Below the pieces are notes generated by a model. It had not been told where the DNA came from. It worked only from the letters and a program-made list of their open reading frames with translations, and did not search any database. The position numbers and the translations under genes were made by a program. This document shows positions 55,614-63,995 of a DNA stretch of 64,000 nucleotides, piece by piece; positions within the stretch are counted from its first letter, which is position 1, and each line of letters opens with the position of its first letter. This DNA is from Antedon mediterranea (taxonomy: Eukaryota; Echinodermata; Crinoidea; Comatulida; Antedonidae), in the NCBI RefSeq assembly GCF_964355755.1, contig NC_092678.1, forward strand, positions 16,712,922 to 16,776,921. The letters run 5' to 3'.

Positions 55614-57389
55614 TTTCCTCATCTTTATCGTTTCAAATTAATTAATTAAATTTCAGTATATCACCGGGCGGTTTAGAATTAATGTTCATTGCCTGATGTG
55701 TTTATATATATAAAAGTATCTCTTCGGAGATCCCGCCTCGTGAATAAAAATACTGAAAGATGAGGGCGTATCAATTTAATCTCTGGTGCGCGTGCGTACA
55801 ACTGAGGACTAGGTTGGGGCGACTTTTTCTCATTCTCACAGATTTCCTCATCTTTATCGTTTCAAATTAATTAATTAAATTTCAGTATATCACCGGGCGA
55901 TTTAGAATTAATGTTCATTGCCTGATGTGTTTATATATATAAAAATATCTCTTCGGAGATCCCGCCTCGTGAATAAAAATACTGAAAGATGAGGGCGTAT
56001 CAATTTGGTCTCTGGTGCGCGTGCGTACAACTGAGGACTAGTGCTGTTCCACCGTACCGCGCCGAGAATGTTAAAGAGTCGCTATCCAATCGAGTTTGAA
56101 CAATACCATGAAAGCCCCAGTGGTCTAATGGTTAGGACATCTGCATATCAAGCAGACGGTCCGAGTTCGAGTCTCGGTTGAGGCGACATTTTCTCATTCT
56201 CACAGATTTCCTCATCTTTATCGTTTCAAATTATATATATATATATATATATGTCTCATCAGACAAAGATACCCCTATACCAGGAAGCCCTTAAAGAAAG
56301 CGGATATTATCCTCAACTTGAATTCAATGCTGAACAGCAGAAGCCCAACAACTCGCGTACCAGAAACATAATTTGGTTTAACCCACCATTCAGCAAAAAC
56401 GTAGCAACCAACATCGGCCACAAGTTTTTAGCTATAGTAGAAGATTGTTTTCCTGCCGGCAACAAGCTCAGAAAAAATATTTAACAGAAATACCTTGAAA
56501 CTAAGCTACAGTTGCTGGTCGTACGAAACAAATTTGTAGTGATTAAAACAATGACGTAACCAAGTTTTCTGCTGTTATTTTAGTTATTTATTTATGCTCT
56601 ACCTTGGTATTGAGCGATGGCAAATGGAGCGACAATACTCGCAAAGAAAAAGAAAACCACTGGGAATTACTACTTAAAACCACACAACCTTTTGGACTTA
56701 ACATTAGGAACATACTCCCAGATCGGTAAAATTATTCCATTGACTACCAAAATTTAAGTTTCAATATTAACCACCATTTAAGCTGTTTTTTAGTCTCATT
56801 CCAAAATTGTTTATATCTCTACCAAGCTACCTTCTTTGTTTTCTACTCTTATTCAGACTCCACCCTGGCTCCCTTTGTTATATTTCTTATATTCCTGTCC
56901 ACCCAGGCAGCACTTGCCAGCTTTATACTATGACGTTATCCAAACTCCTTCACTTGCACTGATGAAGGGCTAGTGTTGCCCGAAAGCTCTGCTAACTTTT
57001 CTGGCTGTTTACTTTATCGTTTTGATTTAGCTTTTCGCTTTTTATTTTTGTATCTCCATTGAGATCCAGCCACTGATACCCACAGCATTGTCATTTTTTT
57101 CAGTAATTTGCCTTTGGATTTATATATATAATTAAATTATACTGTGATGCTTGGAACACTGAAATACTGTATACTTTTAATAACTATGTACAATAACTAC
57201 CACAATATTATAGTATCCAAAGACTAGGAAGTTCTAAAGAGGTTTGAAAAATAGCATACATAACAATGTTATTGAACTTACTGTTATCTATACCACACAA
57301 TTCTATAGAACTCGCTAACATTTCCAACGATGTATATTCAAATGTATAGTTTACATCTTCAACCATTACAACATCATGTGGGCAACCAT
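47727..57389 (-). CDS. adhesion G-protein-coupled receptor with tandem GAIN-GPS modules, 5' partial
   Basis: Eleven exons on the - strand, in transcript order: 57389-57282, 55118-55009, 53519-53373, 52867-52331, 52172-51972, 51656-51510, 51024-50503, 50211-50059, 49750-49626, 49305-49043, 48208-47727. All have AG/GT borders and every junction keeps the reading frame, giving roughly 930 residues. Adhesion GPCRs self-cleave at the GPS within the GAIN domain; the freed stretch acts as a tethered agonist for the 7TM domain. Here the GAIN-GPS module occurs twice in a row before TM1. The 7TM part (LRGKRPQRILVNL, CFMKPGNPLYFG, LRQAISIMMLLGLTWIFGYF) resembles the ADGRG-type group; this subfamily guess is tentative. 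The N-terminal exons lie further right and were not securely found. Confidence 0.85.
49043..49305 (-). CDS. adhesion GPCR exon: TM2-TM4
   Basis: Acceptor ttatttag before 49305 and donor gtaagt (plus-strand acttac 49037-49042). It reads KLRGKRPQRILVNLCFSLLL (loop 1 and TM2), CPNCCIVVAILLHYFVL (TM3 with its conserved Cys), FWMLVEAVNMYLQFVLVF and FLLKSALIGWG (TM4). It starts and ends one base off codon borders, matching both neighbours. Confidence 0.87.
49626..49750 (-). CDS. adhesion GPCR exon: post-GPS linker and TM1
   Basis: Acceptor gggcag before 49750 and donor gtaaga after 49626. The linker DYSGQAGQTTTFEDVLTYIS is followed by TM1 IIGCVISIICLVFMIVTFTY. The phase begins at 0, so it joins the GPS exon at 50211-50059 directly. 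Confidence 0.85.
50059..50211 (-). CDS. adhesion GPCR exon: second (membrane-proximal) GPS
   Basis: Acceptor aacacag before 50211 and donor gtcagt after 50059. It reads CVFWDFTLQNGHGDWSNEGC then CFCDHLTNFAVIM. The four GPS cysteines, both Trp residues and the HL/T cleavage triplet are intact, followed by the usual TNFAVIM tethered-agonist start. It is almost identical to the upstream GPS exon up to the NFAVI. Confidence 0.9.
50503..51024 (-). CDS. adhesion GPCR exon: second GAIN core
   Basis: Acceptor tttttcag before 51024 and donor gtaaga after 50503; phase 0 at both ends, 174 codons. It begins VTDFTVNIVSNLQNVDDELF and contains SIIRSLEAQLASLSDYEAVE, VHTKQYLPDELRNGIGYLID, SVFLPPEIVELSQ and SFIVYGTSKLFTSN, ending KFKYLPVE. 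It is a clear paralogue of the exon at 52867. The strand-rich region before the GPS is the GAIN B subdomain. Confidence 0.85.
51098..51141. repeat. (TA)n microsatellite
   Basis: About 20 TA units in the intron between the second GAIN exons. Confidence 0.9.
51284..51385 (+). mobile_element. SINE fragment (tRNA-derived)
   Basis: gtgaatgacagagcggttaag followed by aagggtttgacgctcactcactcgat resembles the head of the SINE at 31585 (gagtggccgagcggttaag and gaggttcgaggctcactcac) with many changes. An old, partial copy lying in an intron. Confidence 0.5.
51510..51656 (-). CDS. adhesion GPCR exon: second GAIN A part
   Basis: Acceptor ttttttag before 51656 and donor gtaaat after 51510; 147 bp, phase 0. 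The peptide VNVTKENAEAVAWQLSIITG through ALILKCLTDVGAGNER is a paralogue of the exon at 53519 (INVIEENAEAIATHLSTVT), with the same length and phase. Confidence 0.82.
51972..52172 (-). CDS. adhesion GPCR exon: first GPS, with extra tail
   Basis: Acceptor caatatag before 52172 and donor gtaagc after 51972; 67 codons, phase 0. It reads CVFWDFTLQNGHGDWSNEGC and CFCNHLTNFAVIS with intact cysteines, Trp residues and HL/T site. Instead of ending there, it runs on into EFQPFKKYNITELEE, which resembles the end of the exon at 55118 (CGNYTIDELAE), so this exon looks like a fusion of a GPS exon with a GAIN A entry exon. It leads in frame into the next GAIN module. Confidence 0.85.
52331..52867 (-). CDS. 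adhesion GPCR exon: first GAIN core
   Basis: Acceptor atttgtag before 52867 and donor gtaagt after 52331; 179 codons, phase 0. It contains VSNIQNADEELFS, GIIRSLEAQLASMPDYEAVE, VHTKLYLPDELNKGIGYFIN, SIFLPPDIIDLSRNQTGSN and VRFIVYRTSKLF. It is paralogous to the exon at 51024 with a few small insertions. Confidence 0.85.
52927..53088. mobile_element. MITE (same family as 10331)
   Basis: The ends AGCTTGGTTTCCACTA and (inverted) AGCTTGATTCCCAATA match the TIR AGCTTGGTTCCCACTAG of the 10331 element, and inner cgttacgt-like words also pair. The flanks are GTA on the left and TTA on the right, consistent with a TTA duplication with one mutation. Located in a receptor intron. Confidence 0.65.
53373..53519 (-). 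CDS. adhesion GPCR exon: first GAIN A part
   Basis: Acceptor gttttag before 53519 and donor gtaagt after 53373; 147 bp, phase 0. The peptide is INVIEENAEAIATHLSTVTS through VALILEDLTNVSPGNKL. Its helical, charged character fits the GAIN A subdomain. Confidence 0.82.
54050..54580 (-). mobile_element. 5'-truncated LINE fragment
   Basis: C-terminal region of a non-LTR retrotransposon polyprotein: LITYGIEVWGSTHLSYLNQV upstream, then FRAHSIHLFKQLLILDVFKL and ITYQGPKLWNKLPVNIKS, open from 54459 to 54085. The YGxExWG, FKxLxIL and YQGPKLWN words are typical of the region after RT in several LINE clades. It lies in the receptor intron between 53519 and 55009, on the same strand as the gene. Confidence 0.72.
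54568..54848. repeat. 33-bp minisatellite
   Basis: About eight copies of a 33-bp unit (ggtaatggacttgtaggcct plus atctgagcttgcc). Because 33 is a multiple of three, the - strand reads as an 11-residue repeat (SASSDRPTSPL), but this has no splice context and is taken as a by-product. Confidence 0.9.
55009..55118 (-). CDS. adhesion GPCR exon upstream of the first GAIN
   Basis: Acceptor cttattag before 55118 and donor gtagga after 55009. The peptide SLAERKCNRNLLGAVGIWGA then ITVKLCGNYTIDELAE has the spaced C...G-x-WG...C pattern found just before the GAIN domain in several adhesion GPCRs (hormone-receptor-motif-like region). It joins the neighbours at 57282 and 53519 in frame. Confidence 0.75.
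55590..55609. repeat. (TA)n microsatellite
   Basis: A run of TA at the left edge of the 229-bp direct repeat; a second run occurs at 56232-56251 at the end of its third, partial copy. Confidence 0.85.
55610..56231. repeat. 229-bp direct repeat, two copies plus a fragment
   Basis: Copies start at 55610, 55839 and (partial) 56203 with cagatttcctcatctttatc. The two full copies are almost identical and include ctcttcggagatcccgcctc and gcgcgtgcgtacaactgagg. Copies 1 and 3 are each preceded or followed by a ggcgac-tttctcattctca block that also follows the tRNA-like sequence at 56114, suggesting a composite SINE-like repeat. Located in an intron of the adhesion GPCR. Confidence 0.8.
56114..56185 (+). 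tRNA. tRNA-Asp-like sequence (anticodon ATC), gene or SINE head
   Basis: Folds into a full cloverleaf of 72 nt: acceptor GCCCCAG with TTGAGGC (one C-A mismatch and one G-T), D arm GTCTAATGGTTAGGAC, anticodon stem TCTGC/GCAGA with loop ATATCAA, and T arm CCGAG-TTCGAGT-CTCGG. Box A and box B are intact and TTTT follows at 56188. The anticodon would be ATC instead of the standard GTC of Asp. The block after it is repeated elsewhere in the same intron, so a tRNA-derived SINE is the likelier reading. Confidence 0.5.
56251..57125 (+). mobile_element. Penelope-like retroelement remnant
   Basis: Open to 56484 with RNIIWFNPPFSKNVATNIGH and KFLAIVEDCFPAGNKLRK, a stretch between the RT and GIY-YIG domains of Penelope-like elements; after a frameshift it continues IFNRNTLKLSYSC. 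Further on, ENHWELLLKTTQPFGLNIRN resembles the end of the GIY-YIG region. The 3' part has the conserved cactgatgaagggc ... gcccgaaagc motif. The RT is missing. Located in a receptor intron, on the strand opposite to the gene. Confidence 0.7.
56959..56997 (+). ncRNA. hammerhead-ribozyme-like core in the Penelope remnant
   Basis: CTGATGA followed by a stem-loop AGGGC-tagtgtt-GCCC, then GAAA, then GC-tct-GC and TA: the order and spacing of a minimal hammerhead (core, stem II, core, short stem III, UH). Penelope-like elements are known to carry such ribozymes. The flanking bases that should form stem I (cacttgca and acttttct) do not pair well, so this copy is probably inactive. Confidence 0.4.
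57282..57389 (-). CDS. adhesion GPCR ectodomain exon (most upstream securely seen)
   Basis: Acceptor tcttttag before 57389 and donor gtaagt after 57282; 108 bp. The peptide GCPHDVVMVEDVNYTFEYTS then LEMLASSIELCGIDN has two cysteines, which with those of the next exon could form a small disulphide-bonded module before the GAIN domain. It begins two bases into a codon, so further exons exist upstream. Confidence 0.72.
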
Positions 57390-57935
57390 CTAAAAGAAAA
57401 TATTATATAAAAACATTGAATTAATAATCAATAACAATATGAAGATGATTAAGATTACAGGTAATATTATGAAATAATATAAAATACAGATTTATATATA
57501 AAATAAAGATTTATATTTAAAATCAACGCTAAAGCCCGATTGTTGTTAAAACATCATGATTGTATCTTTCAGTGAATTGTACACATTTGCTGTATTTACC
57601 GGACGCTGTAAAAACTTCACGCCTAATATAATCATTTATATAAATATTATTTATGTTATCTGGGGTCTCTTCCTGGTTTTCTGAGACAACCCCATTTCAT
57701 CATTGTGATTGCACATCTAATTATTTGATTTGACCGGTAAACGAGCCTTGCTCTTATGGTCATCCATACCAGCATTTGTTATTTATTTGTATTGAACTTG
57801 ATATGGCAAAATAAATTGATATTGATAGTGATAAATAAATACATATAGGTAAAGCAGTGCGTATACATATCCTTTACCAACATTATAATCCATAATATGA
57901 CATTGAATAAGAAATTAACCTTTTTATAAATAAGA

Positions 57936-58165
57936 CTACCGGTTAGTTCAGTCGACTGAGCGGCGTGTTAACACGAATGCCATCAGTTCGAGTCACACGC
58001 AGGTCTGGTGGAATAGAGTTAAAGTATGCGAGCTACTGTGTTTGGGGTTTACATAATTATACGTCCCCATTTCCACCACACATCATGAGGCAGCAACATC
58101 AATACATCTGGAAACGATCCCAAGGCTGGGACAGGGTCTTAGTGCTGAGGCAAGTCAACTAACAG
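57936..58165 (+). mobile_element. tRNA-derived SINE, second family
   Basis: The head ctaccggttagttcagtcga with ctgagcggcgtg (box A region) and atcagttcgagtcacacg (box B GTTCGAGTC) is tRNA-like but does not close into a good acceptor stem. The body continues to about 58165. The ORF at 57965-58162 is its translation. On the + strand, opposite to the receptor gene. Confidence 0.55.
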
Positions 58166-58371
58166 GACACTGAGATCTCCTTGTCGTTACTGTCTTTGAT
58201 ATTATGTCTGGTTTTGACAAATTCCAACAGTACAGTATGTACATTTTCTCCGCGGCTCGCGGTATCTGTTAAAGGGGCCTGGAACTGATCGTCAGAGCTC
58301 AGTATCCTGTTTTTAGATTGCACCGGAGTCAAAATGCCCTGTATAACTTTGGTTTCTTTAAAAAACTTACC

Positions 58372-58460
58372 AGTACACAACCTATATCTCTACCAACGTC
58401 ACGTACGAAATCAGTATCACATTCACACGAGTGGGTAGAAATTGGATCATAACACACCCC
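58372..58460 (-). CDS. possible EGF-like exon of the adhesion GPCR
   Basis: On the - strand NGVCYDPISTHSCECDTDF then VRDVGRDIGCVL is followed by a good donor (ctg|gtaagt at about 58371). The C-x(7)-C-x-C-x(n)-C spacing fits the second half of an EGF module. No AG acceptor lies close upstream, so it may be a relic or part of a longer exon. The link to the receptor is inferred from strand and position only. Confidence 0.35.
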
Positions 58461-58976
58461 ATTTGCAGATTTATACAAGTAACAATAGTAATAATAATAA
58501 TTAAATACACCAGGTTTCACAAACAGTATCGACAACTTTAAAATGTAAAAGGAAAACATTGATGTCACATTAGATATTTAAATTCGACACATAATCTACG
58601 AAAGTTTACGAAACTATGCTTCGTTATAGAAAACCATTTACATTTTTAACATAGTCCTACTGTACACATGAATTTTTTCAGTCAAAGAGAGCATTTATCG
58701 AAACGTAATAATAGTGGGTTTGTCAACATGCTGCTTATGATTAATTTTAAATGCAAGGGATTTAGGTGACATAGTATTTCACTATGCCGATAAAATGGTT
58801 TTGGGACTTAATGACACAACATTTGCCCTTTTAACTCCTCAAAATGAGTTAACTTAAACAGTCATTGTAATCGTTAAAATCACAAGAATATAACCATACA
58901 CCTAACAATCTAATTTACAATCTAAATTAAAACAATTTTCATAAGTGCAACGTCTATCCTCGACGAAAACCGCGGT

Positions 58977-59250
58977 TGTTACGTCGCACTTTGTAATAAT
59001 TGTCGCACTTTGTAATAATTGTCGCACATTGTAATACCTGTTGGCTTTGTAACGAAGTTGTCGCACATTGTAATACCTGTTGGCTTTGTAACGAAGTTGT
59101 CGCACTTTGTAATACCTGTTGCACTTTGTAATACAAGTTGTCGCACTTTGTAATAACCGACCTGTCGCACTTTGTAATAACCGTCTGTCACACTTTTTAA
59201 TAAACGGAGCTGTCTCATTTTGTAACACATGCTTGTCACACTTTGTAATA
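58977..59250. repeat. ~20-bp and 44-bp minisatellite (gtcgcactttgtaataa)
   Basis: About twelve irregular copies of gtcgcactttgtaataannt, including two copies of a longer 44-bp form with gttggctttgtaacgaa. The overlapping ORFs on both strands are translations of the repeat. Confidence 0.9.
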
Positions 59251-60363
59251 AATTTTGTTCAGGGTTTTACAACTATATCAATGAGTTATTTTTTTTCTTT
59301 AGTAAATCTGATAATACAATGAAGGCCATATATATATATACGATATATACGATATAAACAGCATTACACGCGTACATCGTAACGCGAGAATTTCATTCTA
59401 TGCGCATACGCACTTTTATCGAACATAATTTAAACCAAACCAAATCATACATACAACGATAAGACATCAACCGATTCAGTTCAAAACCAGTTTAAGGTAA
59501 ACATTTTAAATTTAAATAAATTTATGTTTCTATCCACTCTACCATTTTCATATAAAGATATTGTGGAACCACGTCAGGTCAAGTTCAATATTGAATATCG
59601 AAACGTGGCAGGCTGAAGGCGCTTGACCTTTGACAAGATCGCCTACATTTTTAATATATTAACTTTACAATACTTAGTTTTGTATATTCTGGTACAGCCG
59701 CTCCATAATCTCTTTGCTTTTCTTCCTTACATCTATATTTTTAATTTAGGCCTATACTCAGAAATATCTTTTTTATTAATATAATAATAATAATATATCA
59801 AAAATTTATTAAATAATATTCATCGCATAATATGCAATCTACGATAATTTAATTAATTGATATAACAAATAGGTCTATATTAAATACATTACATCATTGG
59901 AATAAAAAGAACAAATCACATATCTACACATAATCATAACATCGTATACTCTATCTCTAACAATTTATTCAATCTTCTATCGACTAAAGCCGAAGTATAG
60001 TCGTTATCTCGGGACCGTTCTATGGCCACCACCAGGTAGGCTTACTTCATTAAGGCTTCTATGAATGGATGTACTGGTTGGGAGCAGGAACGCTAGTAGA
60101 CCAAACCCAGTACCGTTTTGATTACGATCAATCGGGAAATTACCTCATGACGTAATACTGTAGTCAAATACGAGTGACTTAATATCACACAACACCACTT
60201 GATTTTGTTTACTACATAAATATTAAACCAATGATTTACATAAACATAACCCTGTAATACAAGTAGTACTGGTATATGACTTTAACCTTGTGAAATATCG
60301 TGCACGTGCTCAACATATAACAAAGATTGATTTGAACAACAGAGGCATATATAACCAAATCGT
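59251..60363. other. no gene seen
   Basis: AT-rich sequence without a supported gene; a tatatatacgatatatacgata stretch occurs at 59330-59354. Confidence 0.5.
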
Positions 60364-60741
60364 TAAATGCGCACTGTAACCAATAGTGCTGAATGAAGTC
60401 AAAGAGTTAAATGTACACTGTAACCAATAGTGCTGAATGAAGTCAAAGAGTTAAATGCGCACTGTAACCAATAGTGCTGAATGAAGTCAAAGAGTTAAAT
60501 GTGCACTGTAACCAATAGTGCTGAATGAAGTCAAAGAGTTAAATGTGCACTGTAACCAATAGTGCTGAATGAAGTCAAATAGTTAAATGCGCACTGTAAA
60601 CAATAGTGATAAATGAATACAAAGAGTTAATTGCGCATTTGAACCAGTAGTGTTGAATGAAGTCAAAGAGTTAAATGTGCACTGTAAATAATAGTGCTGA
60701 ATGAAGACAAAGAGTTAAATGTGCACTGTAACCAATAGTGC
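60364..60741. repeat. 44-bp minisatellite next to the CR1-like 3' end
   Basis: Between eight and nine copies of a 44-bp unit (gcactgtaaccaatagtgct, gaatgaagtcaaagagttaa, atgt). The copies to the right are more diverged. It abuts the 3' end of the - strand LINE. Confidence 0.92.
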
Positions 60742-60858
60742 TTGCTTGATACTTGCTTGATGTTATGGGTCGGTTAGAAAGCTAAATATAGCTTATATGA
60801 CCCTTCCTGTCTTCTTATGACTCCGGGCTCCGGGTGTACACATAATGTTCCAAAGTGT

Positions 60859-61311
60859 TTATAAATGTGAAAAGGTAAACTTGCAGTCAAGGGACTTCCA
60901 ATGATCATTGAGGAGTGACTTGAACAGATTTAAATTTGGAGCTTTTACAACATTAGATGGTAAGTTATTCCACGAGTCCACAACTCTACAACTAAAGGAA
61001 AACTTCCTGGAATTAAGCCTAAACTTGTTTTTATATAGCTTGTATTCATGACCTCTAGTTCTATGACAATCAACAAATGTAAACAACTTTCTGCATTCTA
61101 TAGCGTCAAGACCATTTATAATTCTGAAGATTTGGATCATATCCACTCTTAATCGTCTGTACTCCAGTGTAGGTAAACCCAAAAACTTCAATCTATACGG
61201 ATATGCCAAATGTTTTATTTCTGACAATGATTTGGTAGCTCTTCGTTGAACTGAGTCGATTTTCTTAATCAGTCCAATTTGATGAGGTGCCCAGACACAG
61301 CAAGATAGGGC
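60859..61311 (-). pseudogene. CR1-like ORF2, C-terminal region
   Basis: In the frame after the shift near 61310: VWAPHQIGLIKKIDSVQRRA, then LAYPYRLKFLGLPTLEYRRL, RVDMIQIFRIINGLD and FSCRVVDSWNNLPSNVVKAP, ending at 60859. This is the standard post-RT region of CR1-like elements. A few codons (corresponding to the usual RPxLEYCxPVW) are damaged at the junction. Confidence 0.85.
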
Positions 61312-61982
61312 GGACTAAAAATATGTATAGACTAAGAAACATATCCTTATCGTTGTAACAAAAAGTCCTTTTGATGAGACCCACTATTTTATTTGCCTTA
61401 GCAACACAGCAATTTTTATGATAATCAAAGTTCAATTTATGATCAAAGTATACTCCGATATCCTTTTCTATAGCAGTCTCTTCAATTTTAACTTTATCTT
61501 GTACATTTACAAAATACTCATTCTTCTCATTTGTTTTCCCAATATACAACATCTTGGACTTGTTGGCATTGAAAGGTAGTTGCCATCTGGTCGACCAATT
61601 AAACATAATATTATTATCAAGTGAGATCTGCAATTGTTCTTTGGATTCCCCATAATCATAAACGTTAGTATCATCAGCGAACATCTTAACTTCTGATACT
61701 GCAACTTCAGGCAAGTCATTGATAAAGAGTAAGAATAAAATCGGACCAAGCACACTTCCTTGCGGAACACCACTTATCACATTCGACCATTTCGCCAGAG
61801 TCCCAATTAACATTACTCGTTGTCTTCTACCTTTTAAGAAGTCTTGCATCCAATTATAGACGTTACCGGAGATACCATAAGCTTCAACCTTCCTTAACAG
61901 TCTCATATGAGGTACACAATCGAAGGCCTTTTGGAAGTCCAAATATGCCACATGAATATCACGCCCATCATCTAAAAGCTTA
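61265..61982 (-). pseudogene. CR1-like ORF2, reverse transcriptase palm
   Basis: Contains VAYLDFQKAFDCVPHMRLL (first catalytic Asp), VISGVPQGSVLGPILFLLFI and VKMFADDTNVY (FADD), then LPFNANKSKMLYIG. It is in the same frame as the upstream part and separated from it only by a TGA at 61983-61985. The frame is lost near 61310. Confidence 0.88.
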
Positions 61983-61984
61983 GA

Positions 61985-63532
61985 TCAATGTTCTACTATC
62001 TCTAATAGTTGCGTTGTTGTGGATCTACCGGACCTAAAGCCATGTCGATGTTCCGATAATAAGTTATTGTTGACAAAATGCTTAATTAAAGAATCTCTAA
62101 CAATGCTTTCCATAACTTTACAACAAACAGCAGTCAAGCTAACAGGCCGATAATTATTTACTTCCACCCTGCTTCCTTTTTTTAAAATAGGTACAATATG
62201 AGCTTCTTTCCAATTCCGAGGAACAATACCTTCTTTCAATGAATTAGAAAACATTTTACTTAGCGGCTCAGAAATATAAGTTCTGCACTCTCTTAAAATC
62301 ATAGGGTGAATACCATCAGGTCCTGGACGCTTAGTCACATTTAACTTCTTTAAATATTTTACAACGATTTGGGGTGATATTTCAACTTCAGAACAAACTG
62401 TATCAAAAACTCTTCTTTGAAACTCTGGTACGTTATCAATATCTTCCCTTACAAAAACTGTAGAGAAAAAAGTATTAAGTATCTCAGTCTTGGACTGATC
62501 ATCACTGTGTGTCACATTGTTCTCATCTTTCAGGGATGGTAGTCTCACCTTAACCTTGGTTTTGGAGTTTACATATCGCCAGAATGATTTGGGTTTCTGT
62601 TTTATTTCGGAAGCAATCATTTTTTCAAAGTTCCAAATGGCCTTCCTTTTCATGGATGTTACTTTATTTCTAGCATCTTTAAATTTTGCTTTATTAGATC
62701 TGCTTGGACAATGGTTATACCTAAACCATGTTTTTCTTTTAAGCTTTATCATTTTCTTCATACCCTTGTTTATCCAAAGAGGCTCTTTGACCTTACTGTT
62801 GTCCCCCTTTTTTGCCTTGGGAATGTGCCGTCCACTAGTTTCTGCAATAATTTCACTAAACAAATTCCAACACTCTTCTGTTCCACCATTTTCAAATTTC
62901 CCCTCCCAATCAGTCTTTTTTAGTTCTTCATTTATTTGAACATAATCACCATAATGATAATTTGGTTTTAACAAGATATTGTCTTGCGACTCAATGTAAC
63001 AATCAAATTTAAATGTTAATACTGCGTGATCGCTTTTACCGAGTCGTGCACTGTAACAAATGTCATCGATCATGTCCTCTTCATTTGTAAAAACCAAGTC
63101 TAAAAGACTAGGATTCTGTCCATCTCTAAATCTTGTTGCTTGTGTTACATGTTGAAAGTAAAAATGATCCTGAACCCAGTTCATAAAATTTGTTCCATCA
63201 TGACTATCAGAGTATCCTGATGCTTGATTAATCCAATCAATGCTACCAAAATTAAAATCACCAGTTATTAATAAATGTGAAAAGTTAGTGCAGCATATAT
63301 TACTCAACTTATCCAAAAATAAAACGTTCTGCTCCTGACTATTACTAGGGCTCCTATACGCACAAACTAACAGTAAGGAATCATTGTTTTTCAATGAAAG
63401 TTTCACACAAATAATATCTCCAATATCTCCACTGGATGATTCTGTCACATATCCACATAAATCTTTTTTTAAATAAATGGCAACACCTCTACCGTCAAAA
63501 TTTGTAGAAAAAAATACTTGATATCCATCCAT
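61985..63532 (-). pseudogene. CR1-like ORF2, endonuclease and RT N-terminal half
   Basis: Open for 515 codons. The endonuclease part has MDGYQVFFSTNFDGRGVAIY, LLITGDFNFGSIDW (Asp and Asn of the active site), and LGKSDHAVLTFKF (the SDH motif). A linker leads to RT motifs RPGPDGIHPMILREC, PILKKGSRVEVNNYRPVSL and HGFRSGRSTTTQLLEIVEH, ending in TGA. The first 50-60 residues of the endonuclease are missing. The ATG is simply where the open frame begins, not the original start. Confidence 0.87.
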
Positions 63533-63554
63533 TTCATTGTATAATTTGCATTTA

Positions 63555-63995
63555 CAGGATCAGCGAAAATGTTCTTGGGGTCTTTGTATAATTTTACCCC
63601 TGGAGATAAATAGATTAGGTTCACCTGCACTAATTCGCTCCTGCAACTCTACTCTCAGCTTTCTATTGGATTCTCTTTGTTGGAATGTTAAATCCGGTGA
63701 AATATATACATTGTTTTCCCATCCTTCTAATTTCTCTTTTAGTTGCTATTTCCGTACACCACACTCTTATCATTCTTGACCTTCTGATATTTTTATTCTG
63801 ACCAGACACTTCCTTGGGTGTTATCCTTGAAATATGCATTTCGCTTGGTTGAAGTATTAATTTATCAAGAATACAATTTATTTTATCCTGGTCACTAGAT
63901 TTTTCCTCTTGGGAAACACCATCTGGAGCCTCAGGGACTCCTTTAAAGATCAAATTATTAACTCTCTTATCCCTTTCTCGATGTTCTCGCACCAC
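63555..63995 (-). pseudogene. CR1-like ORF1, C-terminal part
   Basis: Reads KRVNNLIFKGVPEAPDGVS, INCILDKLILQPSEMHISRI, MIRVWCTEIATKREIRRMG, then after a frame change near 63690 LTFQQRESNRKLRVELQERI and NLFISRGKII. This is the RRM-like domain and C-terminus of the ORF1 nucleic-acid-binding protein of this LINE type. The N-terminus lies beyond the window. It runs straight into truncated endonuclease sequence, showing a deletion. Confidence 0.7.

Larger units (their letters stand above)
60745..63995 (-). mobile_element. CR1-like LINE, 5' end beyond the window
   Basis: Non-LTR retrotransposon on the - strand with ORF1, EEP endonuclease, RT and C-terminal region in order. The endonuclease words (LLITGDFNFGSIDW, PSLLDLVFTNEEDMIDD, LGKSDHAVLTFKF) and the RT word order match the CR1/L2 group. 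Broken by an internal deletion between ORF1 and endonuclease, a stop in RT and a frameshift after RT, so it is inactive but fairly young. Confidence 0.88.

Noticed and set aside
58902-59239. Three overlapping ORFs of 60-108 codons
   Set aside because: All translate the gtcgcactttgtaata minisatellite.
62517-62939. 140-codon + strand ORF
   Set aside because: It is antisense to the CR1-like ORF2 and has no domain.
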